In this document: in pieces, positions 28,901-44,131 of the stretch
Numbering within the stretch: position 1 is the first letter of the stretch
Layout: every line of letters begins with the position of its first letter
Source of the DNA: Parapristionchus giblindavisi
Lineage: Eukaryota > Nematoda > Chromadorea > Rhabditida > Diplogasteridae
Length of the DNA: 64,000 nt
Assembly: GCA_943737045.1 (NCBI GenBank)
Contig: CALSFV010000030.1
Coordinates: 775,501 to 839,500, forward strand
Reading direction: 5' to 3'
Notes under the pieces: generated by a model
Told to the model about the DNA's origin: nothing
The model's database searches: none
The model's input: the letters and a program-made list of their open reading frames with translations, nothing else
Made by a program: the position numbers and the translations under genes

Positions 28901-31900
28901 TTGGTATATAACACGCTGGGTTTCGCAGAAAATTTTTCATGTCAGGTATTGTTTTGGTCTTATCAGAGTGAAAGCTACTTTTGTACTTATTGCATTGTGG
29001 AATCAACACAAGATTACAGTTTGACATGAACTGAAGTGTAGATTATTCAGAATTTTTTGCTCTTTTACGTGGTATATGCTACGATAAGTTTCGATAAAAC
29101 ATTGACGTGTCACGAATTCTTTAATGCCAGAAATGCATTATTCAATTTTGTTAATTCGGCTGGAGTGGCCGTTGTTCAACATGGGAACGTGCAAAATACT
29201 CAGAATTTTTTGCTCTTTCGTTTGGTATATAACACGCTGGGTTTCGCAGAAAATTTTTCATGTCAGGTATTGTTTTGGTCTTATCAGAGTGAAAGCTACT
29301 TTTGTACTTATTGCATTGTGGAATCAACACAAGATTACAGTTTGACATGAACTGAAGTGTAGATTATTCAGAATTTTTTGCTCTTTTACGTGGTATATGC
29401 TACGATAAGTTTCGATAAAACATTGACGTGTCACGAATTCTTTAATGCCAGAAATGCATTATTCAATTTTGTTAATTCGGCTGGAGTGGCCGTTGTTCAA
29501 CATGGGAACGTGCAAAATATTCAGAATTTTTTGCTCTTTCGTTTGGTATATAACACGCTGGGTTTCGCAGAAAATTTTTCATGTCAGGTATTGTTTTGGT
29601 CTTATCAGAGTGAAAGCTACTTTTGTACTTATTGCATTGTGGAATCAACACAAGATTACAGTTTGACATGAACTGAAGTGTAGATTATTCAGAATTTTTT
29701 GCTCTTTTACGTGGTATATGCTACGATAAGTTTCGATAAAACATTGACGTGTCACGAATTCTTTAATGCCAGAAATGCATTATTCAATTTTGTTAATTCG
29801 GCTGGAGTGGCCGTTGTTCAACATGGGAACGTGCAAAATACTCAGAATTTTTTGCTCTTTCGTTTGGTATATAACACGCTGGGTTTCGCAGAAAATTTTT
29901 CATGTCAGGTATTGTTTTGGTCTTATCAGAGTGAAAGCTACTTTTGTACTTATTGCATTGTGGAATCAACACAAGATTACAGTTTGACATGAACTGAAGT
30001 GTAGATTATTCAGAATTTTTTGCTCTTTTACGTGGTATATGCTACGATAAGTTTCGATAAAACATTGACGTGTCACGAATTCTTTAATGCCAGAAATGCA
30101 TTATTCAATTTTGCTAATTCGGCTGGAGTGGCCGTTGTTCAACATGGGAACGTGCAAAATACTCAGAATTTTTTGCTCTTTCGTTTGGTATATAACACGC
30201 TGGGTTTCGCAGAAAATTTTTCATGTCAGGTATTGTTTTGGTCTTATCAGAGTGAAAGCTACTTTTGTACTCATTGCATTGTGGAATCAACACAAGATTA
30301 CTGTTTGACATGAACTGAAGTGTAGATTATTCAGAATTTTTTGCTCTTTCACGTGGTATATGCTACGATAAGTTTCGATAAAACATTGACGTGTCACGAA
30401 TTCTTTAATGCCAGAAATGCATTATTCAATTTTGTTAATTCGGCTGGAGTGGCCGTTGTTCAACATGGGAACGTGCAAAATACTCAGAATTTTTTGCTCT
30501 TTCGTTTGGTATATAACACGCTGGGTTTCGCAGAAAATTTTTCATGTCAGGTATTGTTTTGGTCTTATCAGAGTGAAAGCTACTTTTGTACTTATTGCAT
30601 TGTGGAATCAACACAAGATTACAGTTTGACATGAACTGAAGTGTAGATTATTCAGAATTTTTTGCTCTTTTACGTGGTATATGCTACGATAAGTTTCGAT
30701 AAAACATTGACGTGTCACGAATTCTTTAATGCCAGAAATGCATTATTCAATTTTGCTAATTCGGCTGGAGTGGCCGTTGTTCAACATGGGAACGTGCAAA
30801 ATACTCAGAATTTTTTGCTCTTTCGTTTGGTATATAACACGCTGGGTTTCGCAGAAAATTTTTCATGTCAGGCATTGTTTTGGTCTTATCAGAGTGAAAG
30901 CTACTTTTGTACTCATTGCATTGTGGAATCAACACAAGATTACTGTTTGACATGAACTGAAGTGTAGATTATTCAGAATTTTTTGCTCTTTCACGTGGTA
31001 TATGCTACGATAAGTTTCGATAAAACATTGACGTGTCACGAATTCTTTAATGCCAGAAATGCATTATTCAATTTTGTTAATTCGGCTGGAGTGGCCGTTG
31101 TTCAACATGGGAACGTGCAAAATATTCAGAATTTTTTGCTCTTTCGTTTGGTATATAACACGCTGGGTTTCGCAGAAAATTTTTCATGTCAGGTATTGTT
31201 TTGGTCTTATCAGAGTGAAAGCTACTTTTGTACTTATTGCATTGTGGAATCAACACAAGATTACAGTTTGACATGAACTGAAGTGTAGATTATTCAGAAT
31301 TTTTTGCTCTTTTACGTGGTATATGCTACGATAAGTTTCGATAAAACATTGACGTGCCACGAATTCTTTAATGCCAGAAATGCATTATTCAATTTTGTTA
31401 ATTCGGCTGGAGTGGCCGTTGTTCAACATGGGAACGTGCAAAATACTCAGAATTTTTTGCTCTTTCGTTTGGTATATAACACGCTGGGTTTCGCAGAAAA
31501 TTTTTCATGTCAGGTATTGTTTTGGTCTTATCAGAGTGAAAGCTACTTTTGTACTTATTGCATTGTGGAATCAACACAAGATTACTGTTTGACATGAACT
31601 GAAGTGTAGATTATTCAGAATTTTTTGCTCTTTCACGTGGTATATGCTACGATAAGTTTCGATAAAACATTGACGTGTCACGAATTCTTTAATGCCAGAA
31701 ATGCATTATTCAATTTTGTTAATTCGGCTGGAGTGGCCGTTGTTCAACATGGGAACGTGCAAAATACTCAGATTTTTTTGCTCTTTCGTTTGGTATATAA
31801 CACGCTGGGTTTCGCAGAAAATTTTTCATGTCAGGTATTGTTTTGGTCTTATCAGAGTGAAAGCTACTTTTGTACTCATTGCATTGTGGAATCAACACAA

Positions 31901-34900
31901 GATTACAGTTTGACATGAACTGAAGTGTAGATTATTCAGAATTTTTTGCTCTTTCACGTGGTATATGCTACGATAAGTTTCGATAAAACATTGACGTGTC
32001 ACGAATTCTTTAATGCCAGAAATGCATTATTCAATTTTGTTAATTCGGCTGGAGTGGCCGTTGTTCAACATGGGAACGTGCAAAATACTCAGAATTTTTT
32101 GCTCTTTCGTTTGGTATATAACACGCTGGGTTTCGCAGAAAATTTTTCATGTCAGGTATTGTTTTGGTCTTATCAGAGTGAAAGCTACTTTTGTACTTAT
32201 TGCATTGTGGAATCAACACAAGATTACAGTTTGACATGAACTGAAGTGTAGATTATTCAGAATTTTTTGCTCTTTTACGTGGTATATGCTACGATAAGTT
32301 TCGATAAAACATTGACGTGCCACGAATTCTTTAATGCCAGAAATGCATTATTCAATTTTGTTAATTCGGCTGGAGTGGCCGTTGTTCAACATGGGAACGT
32401 GCAAAATACTCAGAATTTTTTGCTCTTTCGTTTGGTATATAACACGCTGGGTTTCGCAGAAAATTTTTCATGTCAGGTATTGTTTTGGTCTTATCAGAGT
32501 GAAAGCTACTTTTGTACTTATTGCATTGTGGAATCAACACAAGATTACTGTTTGACATGAACTGAAGTGTAGATTATTCAGAATTTTTTGCTCTTTCACG
32601 TGGTATATGCTACGATAAGTTTCGATAAAACATTGACGTGTCACGAATTCTTTAATGCCAGAAATGCATTATTCAATTTTGTTAATTCGGCTGGAGTGGC
32701 CGTTGTTCAACATGGGAACGTGCAAAATACTCAGAATTTTTTGCTCTTTCGTTTGGTATATAACACGCTGGGTTTCGCAGAAAATTTTTCATGTCAGGTA
32801 TTGTTTTGGTCTTATCAGAGTGAAAGCTACTTTTGTACTTATTGCATTGTGGAATCAACACAAGATTACAGTTTGACATGAACTGAAGTGTAGATTATTC
32901 AGAATTTTTTGCTCTTTTACGTGGTATATGCTACGATAAGTTTCGATAAAACATTGACGTGTCACGAATTCTTTAATGCCAGAAATGCATTATTCAATTT
33001 TGTTAATTCGGCTGGAGTGGCCGTTGTTCAACATGGGAACGTGCAAAATACTCAGAATTTTTTGCTCTTTCGTTTGGTATATAACACGCTGGGTTTCGCA
33101 GAAAATTTTTCATGTCAGGTATTGTTTTGGTCTTATCAGAGTGAAAGCTACTTTTGTACTTATTGCATTGTGGAATCAACACAAGATTACAGTTTGACAT
33201 GAACTGAAGTGTAGATTATTCAGAATTTTTTGCTCTTTTACGTGGTATATGCTACGATAAGTTTCGATAAAACATTGACGTGTCACGAATTCTTTAATGC
33301 CAGAAATGCATTATTCAATTTTGTTAATTCGGCTGGAGTGGCCGTTGTTCAACATGGGAACGTGCAAAATACTCAGAATTTTTTGCTCTTTCGTTTGGTA
33401 TATAACACGCTGGGTTTCGCAGAAAATTTTTCATGTCAGGTATTGCTTTGGTCTTATCAGAGTGAAAGCTACTTTTGTACTTATTGCATTGTGGAATCAA
33501 CACAAGATTACTGTTTGACATGAACTGAAGTGTAGATTATTCAGAATTTTTTGCTCTTTTACGTGGTATATGCTACGATAAGTTTCGATAAAACATTGAC
33601 GTGCCACGAATTCTTTAATGCCAGAAATGCATTATTCAATTTTGTTAATTCGGCTGGAGTGGCCGTTGTTCAACATGGGAACGTGCAAAATACTCAGAAT
33701 TTTTTGCTCTTTCGTTTGGTATATAACACGCTGGGTTTCGCAGAAAATTTTTCATGTCAGGTATTGTTTTGGTCTTATCAGAGTGAAAGCTACTTTTGTA
33801 CTTATTGCATTGTGGAATCAACACAAGATTACAGTTTGACATGAACTGAAGTGTAGATTATTCAGAATTTTTTGCTCTTTTACGTGGTATATGCTACGAT
33901 AAGTTTCGATAAAACATTGACGTGCCACGAATTCTTTAATGCCAGAAATGCATTATTCAATTTTGTTAATTCGGCTGGAGTGGCCGTTGTTCAACATGGG
34001 AACGTGCAAAATACTCAGAATTTTTTGCTCTTTCGTTTGGTATATAACACGCTGGGTTTCGCAGAAAATTTTTCATGTCAGGTATTGTTTTGGTCTTATC
34101 AGAGTGAAAGCTACTTTTGTACTTATTGCATTGTGGAATCAACACAAGATTACAGTTTGACATGAACTGAAGTGTAGATTATTCAGAATTTTTTGCTCTT
34201 TTACGTGGTATATGCTACGATAAGTTTCGATAAAACATTGACGTGCCACGAATTCTTTAATGCCAGAAATGCATTATTCAATTTTGTTAATTCGGCTGGA
34301 GTGGCCGTTGTTCAACATGGGAACGTGCAAAATACTCAGAATTTTTTGCTCTTTCGTTTGGTATATAACACGCTGGGTTTCGCAGAAAATTTTTCATGTC
34401 AGGTATTGTTTTGGTCTTATCAGAGTGAAAGCTACTTTTGTACTTATTGCATTGTGGAATCAACACAAGATTACTGTTTGACATGAACTGAAGTGTAGAT
34501 TATTCAGAATTTTTTGCTCTTTTACGTGGTATATGCTACGATAAGTTTCGATAAAACATTGACGTGCCACGAATTCTTTAATGCCAGAAATGCATTATTC
34601 AATTTTGTTAATTCGGCTGGAGTGGCCGTTGTTCAACATGGGAACGTGCAAAATACTCAGAATTTTTTGCTCTTTCGTTTGGTATATAACACGCTGGGTT
34701 TCGCAGAAAATTTTTCATGTCAGGTATTGTTTTGGTCTTATCAGAGTGAAAGCTACTTTTGTACTTATTGCATTGTGGAATCAACACAAGATTACTGTTT
34801 GACATGAACTGAAGTGTAGATTATTCAGAATTTTTTGCTCTTTCACGTGGTATATGCTACGATAAGTTTCGATAAAACATTGACGTGTCACGAATTCTTT

Positions 34901-37900
34901 AATGCCAGAAATGCATTATTCAATTTTGTTAATTCGGCTGGAGTGGCCGTTGTTCAACATGGGAACGTGCAAAATACTCAGAATTTTTTGCTCTTTCGTT
35001 TGGTATATAACACGCTGGGTTTCGCAGAAAATTTTTCATGTCAGGTATTGTTTTGGTCTTATCAGAGTGAAAGCTACTTTTGTACTTATTGCATTGTGGA
35101 ATCAACACAAGATTACAGTTTGACATGAACTGAAGTGTAGATTATTCAGAATTTTTTGCTCTTTTACGTGGTATATGCTACGATAAGTTTCGATAAAACA
35201 TTGACGTGCCACGAATTCTTTAATGCCAGAAATGCATTATTCAATTTTGTTAATTCGGCTGGAGTGGCCGTTGTTCAACATGGGAACGTGCAAAATACTC
35301 AGAATTTTTTGCTCTTTCGTTTGGTATATAACACGCTGGGTTTCGCAGAAAATTTTTCATGTCAGGTATTGTTTTGGTCTTATCAGAGTGAAAGCTACTT
35401 TTGTACTTATTGCATTGTGGAATCAACACAAGATTACAGTTTGACATGAACTGAAGTGTAGATTATTCAGAATTTTTTGCTCTTTTACGTGGTATATGCT
35501 ACGATAAGTTTCGATAAAACATTGACGTGCCACGAATTCTTTAATGCCAGAAATGCATTATTCAATTTTGTTAATTCGGCTGGAGTGGCCGTTGTTCAAC
35601 ATGGGAACGTGCAAAATACTCAGAATTTTTTGCTCTTTCGTTTGGTATATAACACGCTGGGTTTCGCAGAAAATTTTTCATGTCAGGTATTGTTTTGGTC
35701 TTATCAGAGTGAAAGCTACTTTTGTACTTATTGCATTGTGGAATCAACACAAGATTACAGTTTGACATGAACTGAAGTGTAGATTATTCAGAATTTTTTG
35801 CTCTTTTACGTGGTATATGCTACGATAAGTTTCGATAAAACATTGACGTGCCACGAATTCTTTAATGCCAGAAATGCATTATTCAATTTTGTTAATTCGG
35901 CTGGAGTGGCCGTTGTTCAACATGGGAACGTGCAAAATACTCAGAATTTTTTGCTCTTTCGTTTGGTATATAACACGCTGGGTTTCGCAGAAAATTTTTC
36001 ATGTCAGGTATTGTTTTGGTCTTATCAGAGTGAAAGCTACTTTTGTACTTATTGCATTGTGGAATCAACACAAGATTACAGTTTGACATGAACTGAAGTG
36101 TAGATTATTCAGAATTTTTTGCTCTTTTACGTGGTATATGCTACGATAAGTTTCGATAAAACATTGACGTGTCACGAATTCTTTAATGCCAGAAATGCAT
36201 TATTCAATTTTGTTAATTCGGCTGGAGTGGCCGTTGTTCAACATGGGAACGTGCAAAATACTCAGAATTTTTTGCTCTTTCGTTTGGTATATAACACGCT
36301 GGGTTTCGCAGAAAATTTTTCATGTCAGGTATTGTTTTGGTCTTATCAGAGTGAAAGCTACTTTTGTACTTATTGCATTGTGGAATCAACACAAGATTAC
36401 AGTTTGACATGAACTGAAGTGTAGATTATTCAGAATTTTTTGCTCTTTTACGTGGTATATGCTACGATAAGTTTCGATAAAACATTGACGTGTCACGAAT
36501 TCTTTAATGCCAGAAATGCATTATTCAATTTTGTTAATTCGGCTGGAGTGGCCGTTGTTCAACATGGGAACGTGCAAAATACTCAGAATTTTTTGCTCTT
36601 TCGTTTGGTATATAACACGCTGGGTTTCGCAGAAAATTTTTCATGTCAGGTATTGTTTTGGTCTTATCAGAGTGAAAGCTACTTTTGTACTTATTGCATT
36701 GTGGAATCAACACAAGATTACAGTTTGACATGAACTGAAGTGTAGATTATTCAGAATTTTTTGCTCTTTTACGTGGTATATGCTACGATAAGTTTCGATA
36801 AAACATTGACGTGTCACGAATTCTTTAATGCCAGAAATGCATTATTCAATTTTGTTAATTCGGCTGGAGTGGCCGTTGTTCAACATGGGAACGTGCAAAA
36901 TACTCAGAATTTTTTGCTCTTTCGTTTGGTATATAACACGCTGGGTTTCGCAGAAAATTTTTCATGTCAGGTATTGTTTTGGTCTTATCAGAGTGAAAGC
37001 TACTTTTGTACTTATTGCATTGTGGAATCAACACAAGATTACAGTTTGACATGAACTGAAGTGTAGATTATTCAGAATTTTTTGCTCTTTCACGTGGTAT
37101 ATGCTACGATAAGTTTCGATAAAACATGGACGTGTCACGAATTCTTTAATGCCAGAAATGCATTATTCAATTTTGTTAATTCGGCTGGAGTGGCCGTTGT
37201 TCAACATGGGAACTTGCAAAATACTCAGAATTTTTTGCTCTTTCGTTTGGTATATAACATGCTGGGTTTCGCAGAAAATTTTTCATGTCAGGTATTGTTT
37301 TGGTCTTATCAGAGTGAAAGCTACTTTTGTACTTATTGCATTGTGGAATCAACACAAGATTACAGTTTGACATGAACTGAAGTGTAGATTATTCAGAATT
37401 TTTTGCTCTTTTACGTGGTATATGCTACGATAAGTTTCGATAAAACATTGACGTGTCACGAATTCTTTAATGCCAGAAATGCATTATTCAATTTTGTTAA
37501 TTCGGCTGGAGTGGCCGTTGTTCAACATGGGAACGTGCAAAATACTCAGAATTTTTTGCTCTTTCGTTTGGTATATAACACGCTGGGTTTCGCAGAAAAT
37601 TTTTCATGTCAGGTATTGTTTTGGTCTTATCAGAGTGAAAGCTACTTTTGTACTTATTGCATTGTGGAATCAACACAAGATTACAGTTTGACATGAACTG
37701 AAGTGTAGATTATTCAGAATTTTTTGCTCTTTTACGTGGTATATGCTACGATAAGTTTCGATAAAACATTGACGTGTCACGAATTCTTTAATGCCAGAAA
37801 TGCATTATTCAATTTTGTTAATTCGGCTGGAGTGGCCGTTGTTCAACATGGGAACGTGCAAAATACTCAGAATGTTTTGCTCTTTCGTTTGGTATATAAC

Positions 37901-40900
37901 ACGCTGGGTTTCGCAGAAAATTTTTCATGTCAGGTATTGTTTTGGTCTTACCAGAGTGAAAGCTACTTTTGTACTCATTGCATTGTGGAATCAACACAAG
38001 ATTACTGTTTGACATGAACTGAAGTGTAGATTATTCAGAATTTTTTGCTCTTTCACGTGGTATATGCTACGATAAGTTTCGATAAAACATTGACGTGTCA
38101 CGAATTCTTTAATGCCAGAAATGCATTATTCAATTTTGTTAATTCGGCTGGAGTGGCCGTTGTTCAACATGGGAACGTGCAAAATATTCAGAATTTTTTG
38201 CTCTTTCGTTTGGTATATAACACGCTGGGTTTCGCAGAAAATTTTTCATGTCAGGTATTGTTTTGGTCTTATCAGAGTGAAAGCTACTTTTGTACTTATT
38301 GCATTGTGGAATCAACACAAGATTACAGTTTGACATGAACTGAAGTGTAGATTATTCAGAATTTTTTGCTCTTTTACGTGGTATATGCTACGATAAGTTT
38401 CGATAAAACATTGACGTGTCACGAATTCTTTAATGCCAGAAATGCATTATTCAATTTTGTTAATTCGGCTGGAGTGGCCGTTGTTCAACATGGGAACGTG
38501 CAAAATATTCAGAATTTTTTGCTCTTTCGTTTGGTATATAACACGCTGGGTTTCGCAGAAAATTTTTCATGTCAGGTATTGTTTTGGTCTTATCAGAGTG
38601 AAAGCTACTTTTGTACTTATTGCATTGTGGAATCAACACAAGATTACAGTTTGACATGAACTGAAGTGTAGATTATTCAGAATTTTTTGCTCTTTTACGT
38701 GGTATATGCTACGATAAGTTTCGATAAAACATTGACGTGTCACGAATTCTTTAATGCCAGAAATGCATTATTCAATTTTGTTAATTCGGCTGGAGTGGCC
38801 GTTGTTCAACATGGGAACGTGCAAAATACTCAGAATTTTTTGCTCTTTCGTTTGGTATATAACACGCTGGGTTTCGCAGAAAATTTTTCATGTCAGGTAT
38901 TGTTTTGGTCTTATCAGAGTGAAAGCTACTTTTGTACTTATTGCATTGTGGAATCAACACAAGATTACAGTTTGACATGAACTGAAGTGTAGATTATTCA
39001 GAATTTTTTGCTCTTTTACGTGGTATATGCTACGATAAGTTTCGATAAAACATTGACGTGTCACGAATTCTTTAATGCCAGAAATGCATTATTCAATTTT
39101 GCTAATTCGGCTGGAGTGGCCGTTGTTCAACATGGGAACGTGCAAAATACTCAGAATTTTTTGCTCTTTCGTTTGGTATATAACACGCTGGGTTTCGCAG
39201 AAAATTTTTCATGTCAGGTATTGTTTTGGTCTTACCAGAGTGAAAGCTACTTTTGTACTCATTGCATTGTGGAATCAACACAAGATTACTGTTTGACATG
39301 AACTGAAGTGTAGATTATTCAGAATTTTTTGCTCTTTTACGTGGTATATGCTACGATAAGTTTCGATAAAACATTGACGTGTCACGAATTCTTTAATGCC
39401 AGAAATGCATTATTCAATTTTGTTAATTCGGCTGGAGTGGCCGTTGTTCAACATGGGAACGTGCAAAATACTCAGAATGTTTTGCTCTTTCGTTTGGTAT
39501 ATAACACGCTGGGTTTCGCAGAAAATTTTTCATGTCAGGTATTGTTTTGGTCTTACCAGAGTGAAAGCTACTTTTGTACTCATTGCATTGTGGAATCAAC
39601 ACAAGATTACTGTTTGACATGAACTGAAGTGTAGATTATTCAGAATTTTTTGCTCTTTTACGTGGTATATGCTACGATAAGTTTCGATAAAACATTGACG
39701 TGTCACGAATTCTTTAATGCCAGAAATGCATTATTCAATTTTGTTAATTCGGCTGGAGTGGCCGTTGTTCAACATGGGAACGTGCAAAATACTCAGAATG
39801 TTTTGCTCTTTCGTTTGGTATATAACACGCTGGGTTTCGCAGAAAATTTTTCATGTCAGGTATTGTTTTGGTCTTATCAGAGTGAAAGCTACTTTTGTAC
39901 TTATTGCATTGTGGAATCAACACAAGATTACAGTTTGACATGAACTGAAGTGTAGATTATTCAGAATTTTTTGCTCTTTTACGTGGTATATGCTACGATA
40001 AGTTTCGATAAAACATTGACGTGTCACGAATTCTTTAATGCCAGAAATGCATTATTCAATTTTGTTAATTCGGCTGGAGTGGCCGTTGTTCAACATGGGA
40101 ACGTGCAAAATACTCAGAATTTTTTGCTCTTTCGTTTGGTATATAACACGCTGGGTTTCGCAGAAAATTTTTCATGTCAGGTATTGTTTTGGTCTTATCA
40201 GAGTGAAAGCTACTTTTGTACTTATTGCATTGTGGAATCAACACAAGATTACAGTTTGACATGAACTGAAGTGTAGATTATTCAGAATTTTTTGCTCTTT
40301 TACGTGGTATATGCTACGATAAGTTTCGATAAAACATTGACGTGTCACGAATTCTTTAATGCCAGAAATGCATTATTCAATTTTGTTAATTCGGCTGGAG
40401 TGGCCGTTGTTCAACATGGGAACGTGCAAAATACTCAGAATTTTTTGCTCTTTCGTTTGGTATATAACACGCTGGGTTTCGCAGAAAATTTTTCATGTCA
40501 GGTATTGTTTTGGTCTTATCAGAGTGAAAGCTACTTTTGTACTTATTGCATTGTGGAATCAACACAAGATTACAGTTTGACATGAACTGAAGTGTAGATT
40601 ATTCAGAATTTTTTGCTCTTTTACGTGGTATATGCTACGATAAGTTTCGATAAAACATTGACGTGTCACGAATTCTTTAATGCCAGAAATGCATTATTCA
40701 ATTTTGTTAATTCGGCTGGAGTGGCCGTTGTTCAACATGGGAACGTGCAAAATACTCAGAATTTTTTGCTCTTTCGTTTGGTATATAACACGCTGGGTTT
40801 CGCAGAAAATTTTTCATGTCAGGTATTGTTTTGGTCTTATCAGAGTGAAAGCTACTTTTGTACTTATTGCATTGTGGAATCAACACAAGATTACAGTTTG

Positions 40901-41242
40901 ACATGAACTGAAGTGTAGATTATTCAGAATTTTTTGCTCTTTTACGTGGTATATGCTACGATAAGTTTCGATAAAACATTGACGTGTCACGAATTCTTTA
41001 ATGCCAGAAATGCATTATTCAATTTTGTTAATTCGGCTGGAGTGGCCGTTGTTCAACATGGGAACGTGCAAAATACTCAGAATTTTTTGCTCTTTCGTTT
41101 GGTATATAACACGCTGGGTTTCGCAGAAAATTTTTCATGTCAGGTATTGTTTTGGTCTTATCAGAGTGAAAGCTACTTTTGTACTTATTGCATTGTGGAA
41201 TCAACACAAGATTACAGTTTGACATGAACTGAAGTGTAGATT

Positions 41243-44131
41243 ATTCAGAATTTTTTGCTCTTTTACGTGGTATATGCTACGATAAGTTTCGATAAAACAT
41301 TGACGTGTCACGAATTCTTTAATGCCAGAAATGCATTATTCAATTTTGTTAATTCGGCTGGAGTGGCCGTTGTTCAACATGGGAACGTGCAAAATACTCA
41401 GATTTTTTTGCTCTTTCGTTTGGTATATAACACGCTGGGTTTCGCAGAAAATTTTTCATGTCAGGTATTGTTTTGGTCTTATCAGAGTGAAAGCTACTTT
41501 TGTACTTATTGCATTGTGGAATCAACACAAGATTACAGTTTGACATGAACTGAAGTGTAGATTATTCAGAATTTTTTGCTCTTTTACGTGGTATATGCTA
41601 CGATAAATTTCGATAAAACATTGACGTGTCACGAATTCTTTAATGCCAGAAATGCATTATTCAATTTTGTTAATTCGGCTGGAGTGGCCGTTGTTCAACA
41701 TGGGAACGTGCAAAATACTCAGAATTTTTTGCTCTTTCGTTTGGTATATAACACGCTGGGTTTCGCAGAAAATATTTCATGTCAGGTATTGTTTTGGTCT
41801 TATCAGAGTGAAAGCTACTTTTGTACTTATTGCATTGTGGAATCAACACAAGATTACAGTTTGACATGAACTGAAGTGTAGATTATTCAAAATTTTTTGC
41901 TCTTTTACGTGGTATATGCTACGATAAGTTTCGATAAAACATTGACGTGTCACGAATTCTTTAATGCCAGAAATGCATTATTCAATTTTGTTAATTCGGC
42001 TGGAGTGGCCGTTGTTCAACATGGGAACGTGCAAAATACTCAGAATTTTTTGCTCTTTCGTTTGGTATATAACACGCTGGGTTTCGCAGAAAATTTTTCA
42101 TGTCAGGTATTGTTTTGGTCTTATCAGAGTGAAAGCTACTTTTGTACTTATTGCATTGTGGAATCAACACAAGATTACAGTTTGACATGAACTGAAGTGT
42201 AGATTATTCAGAATTTTTTGCTCTTTTACGTGGTATATGCTACGATAAGTTTCGATAAAACATTGACGTGTCACGAATTCTTTAATGCCAGAAATGCATT
42301 ATTCAATTTTGTTAATTCGGCTGGAGTGGCCGTTGTTCAACATGGGAACGTGCAAAATACTCAGAATTTTTTGCTCTTTCGTTTGGTATATAACACGCTG
42401 GGTTTCGCAGAAAATTTTTCATGTCAGGTATTGTTTTGGTCTTATCAGAGTGAAAGCTACTTTTGTACTTATTGCATTGTGGAATCAACACAAGATTACA
42501 GTTTGACATGAACTGAAGTGTAGATTATTCAGAATTTTTTGCTCTTTTACGTGGTATATGCTACGATAAGTTTCGATAAAACATTGACGTGTCACGAATT
42601 CTTTAATGCCAGAAATGCATTATTCAATTTTGTTAATTCGGCTGGAGTGGCCGTTGTTCAACATGGGAACGTGCAAAATACTCAGAATTTTTTGCTCTTT
42701 CGTTTGGTATATAACACGCTGGGTTTCGCAGAAAATTTTTCATGTCAGGTATTGTTTTGGTCTTATCAGAGTGAAAGCTACTTTTGTACTTATTGCATTG
42801 TGGAATCAACACAAGATTACAGTTTGACATGAACTGAAGTGTAGATTATTCAGAATTTTTTGCTCTTTTACGTGGTATATGCTACGATAAGTTTCGATAA
42901 AACATTGACGTGTCACGAATTCTTTAATGCCAGAAATGCATTATTCAATTTTGTTAATTCGGCTGGAGTGGCCGTTGTTCAACATGGGAACGTGCAAAAT
43001 ACTCAGATTTTTTTGCTCTTTCGTTTGGTATATAACACGCTGGGTTTCGCAGAAAATTTTTCATGTCAGGTATTGTTTTGGTCTTATCAGAGTGAAAGCT
43101 ACTTTTGTACTTATTGCATTGTGGAATCAACACAAGATTACAGTTTGACATGAACTGAAGTGTAGATTATTCAGAATTTTTTGCTCTTTTACGTGGTATA
43201 TGCTACGATAAATTTCGATAAAACATTGACGTGTCACGAATTCTTTAATGCCAGAAATGCATTATTCAATTTTGTTAATTCGGCTGGAGTGGCCGTTGTT
43301 CAACATGGGAACGTGCAAAATACTCAGAATTTTTTGCTCTTTCGTTTGGTATATAACACGCTGGGTTTCGCAGAAAATATTTCATGTCAGGTATTGTTTT
43401 GGTCTTATCAGAGTGAAAGCTACTTTTGTACTTATTGCATTGTGGAATCAACACAAGATTACAGTTTGACATGAACTGAAGTGTAGATTATTCAAAATTT
43501 TTTGCTCTTTTACGTGGTATATGCTACGATAAGTTTCGATAAAACATTGACGTGTCACGAATTCTTTAATGCCAGAAATGCATTATTCAATTTTGTTAAT
43601 TCGGCTGGAGTGGCCGTTGTTCAACATGGGAACGTGCAAAATACTCAGAATTTTTTGCTCTTTCGTTTGGTATATAACACGCTGGGTTTCGCAGAAAATT
43701 TTTCATGTCAGGTATTGTTTTGGTCTTATCAGAGTGAAAGCTACTTTTGTACTTATTGCATTGTGGAATCAACACAAGATTACAGTTTGACATGAACTGA
43801 AGTGTAGATTATTCAGAATTTTTTGCTCTTTTACGTGGTATATGCTACGATAAGTTTCGATAAAACATTGACGTGTCACGAATTCTTTAATGCCAGAAAT
43901 GCATTATTCAATTTTGTTAATTCGGCTGGAGTGGCCGTTGTTCAACATGGGAACGTGCAAAATACTCAGAATTTTTTGCTCTTTCGTTTGGTATATAACA
44001 CGCTGGGTTTCGCAGAAAATTTTTCATGTCAGGTATTGTTTTGGTCTTATCAGAGTGAAAGCTACTTTTGTACTTATTGCATTGTGGAATCAACACAAGA
44101 TTACAGTTTGACATGAAGTGAAGTGTAGATT
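41243..44131. repeat. Five-monomer higher-order duplication (1605-bp offset)
   Basis: Units at 41243 onward and 42848 onward share rare variants in the same order: cagattttttt; then cgataaatttcg with gaaaatatttc in the next unit; then attcaaaatttt at the start of the following unit. The offset is 1605 bp, five monomers. The second copy runs to the array end after four units. Confidence 0.8.

Noticed and set aside
157..44131. Three overlapping open frames (97, 73 and 65 codons) in nearly every satellite monomer
   Set aside because: They occur on both strands of the same DNA and are retained simply because the monomers are almost identical. The 97-codon frame starts with TTG, variant sites include amino-acid changes in all frames, and one unit (near 24021) has an in-frame stop. 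Nothing indicates protein-level selection.
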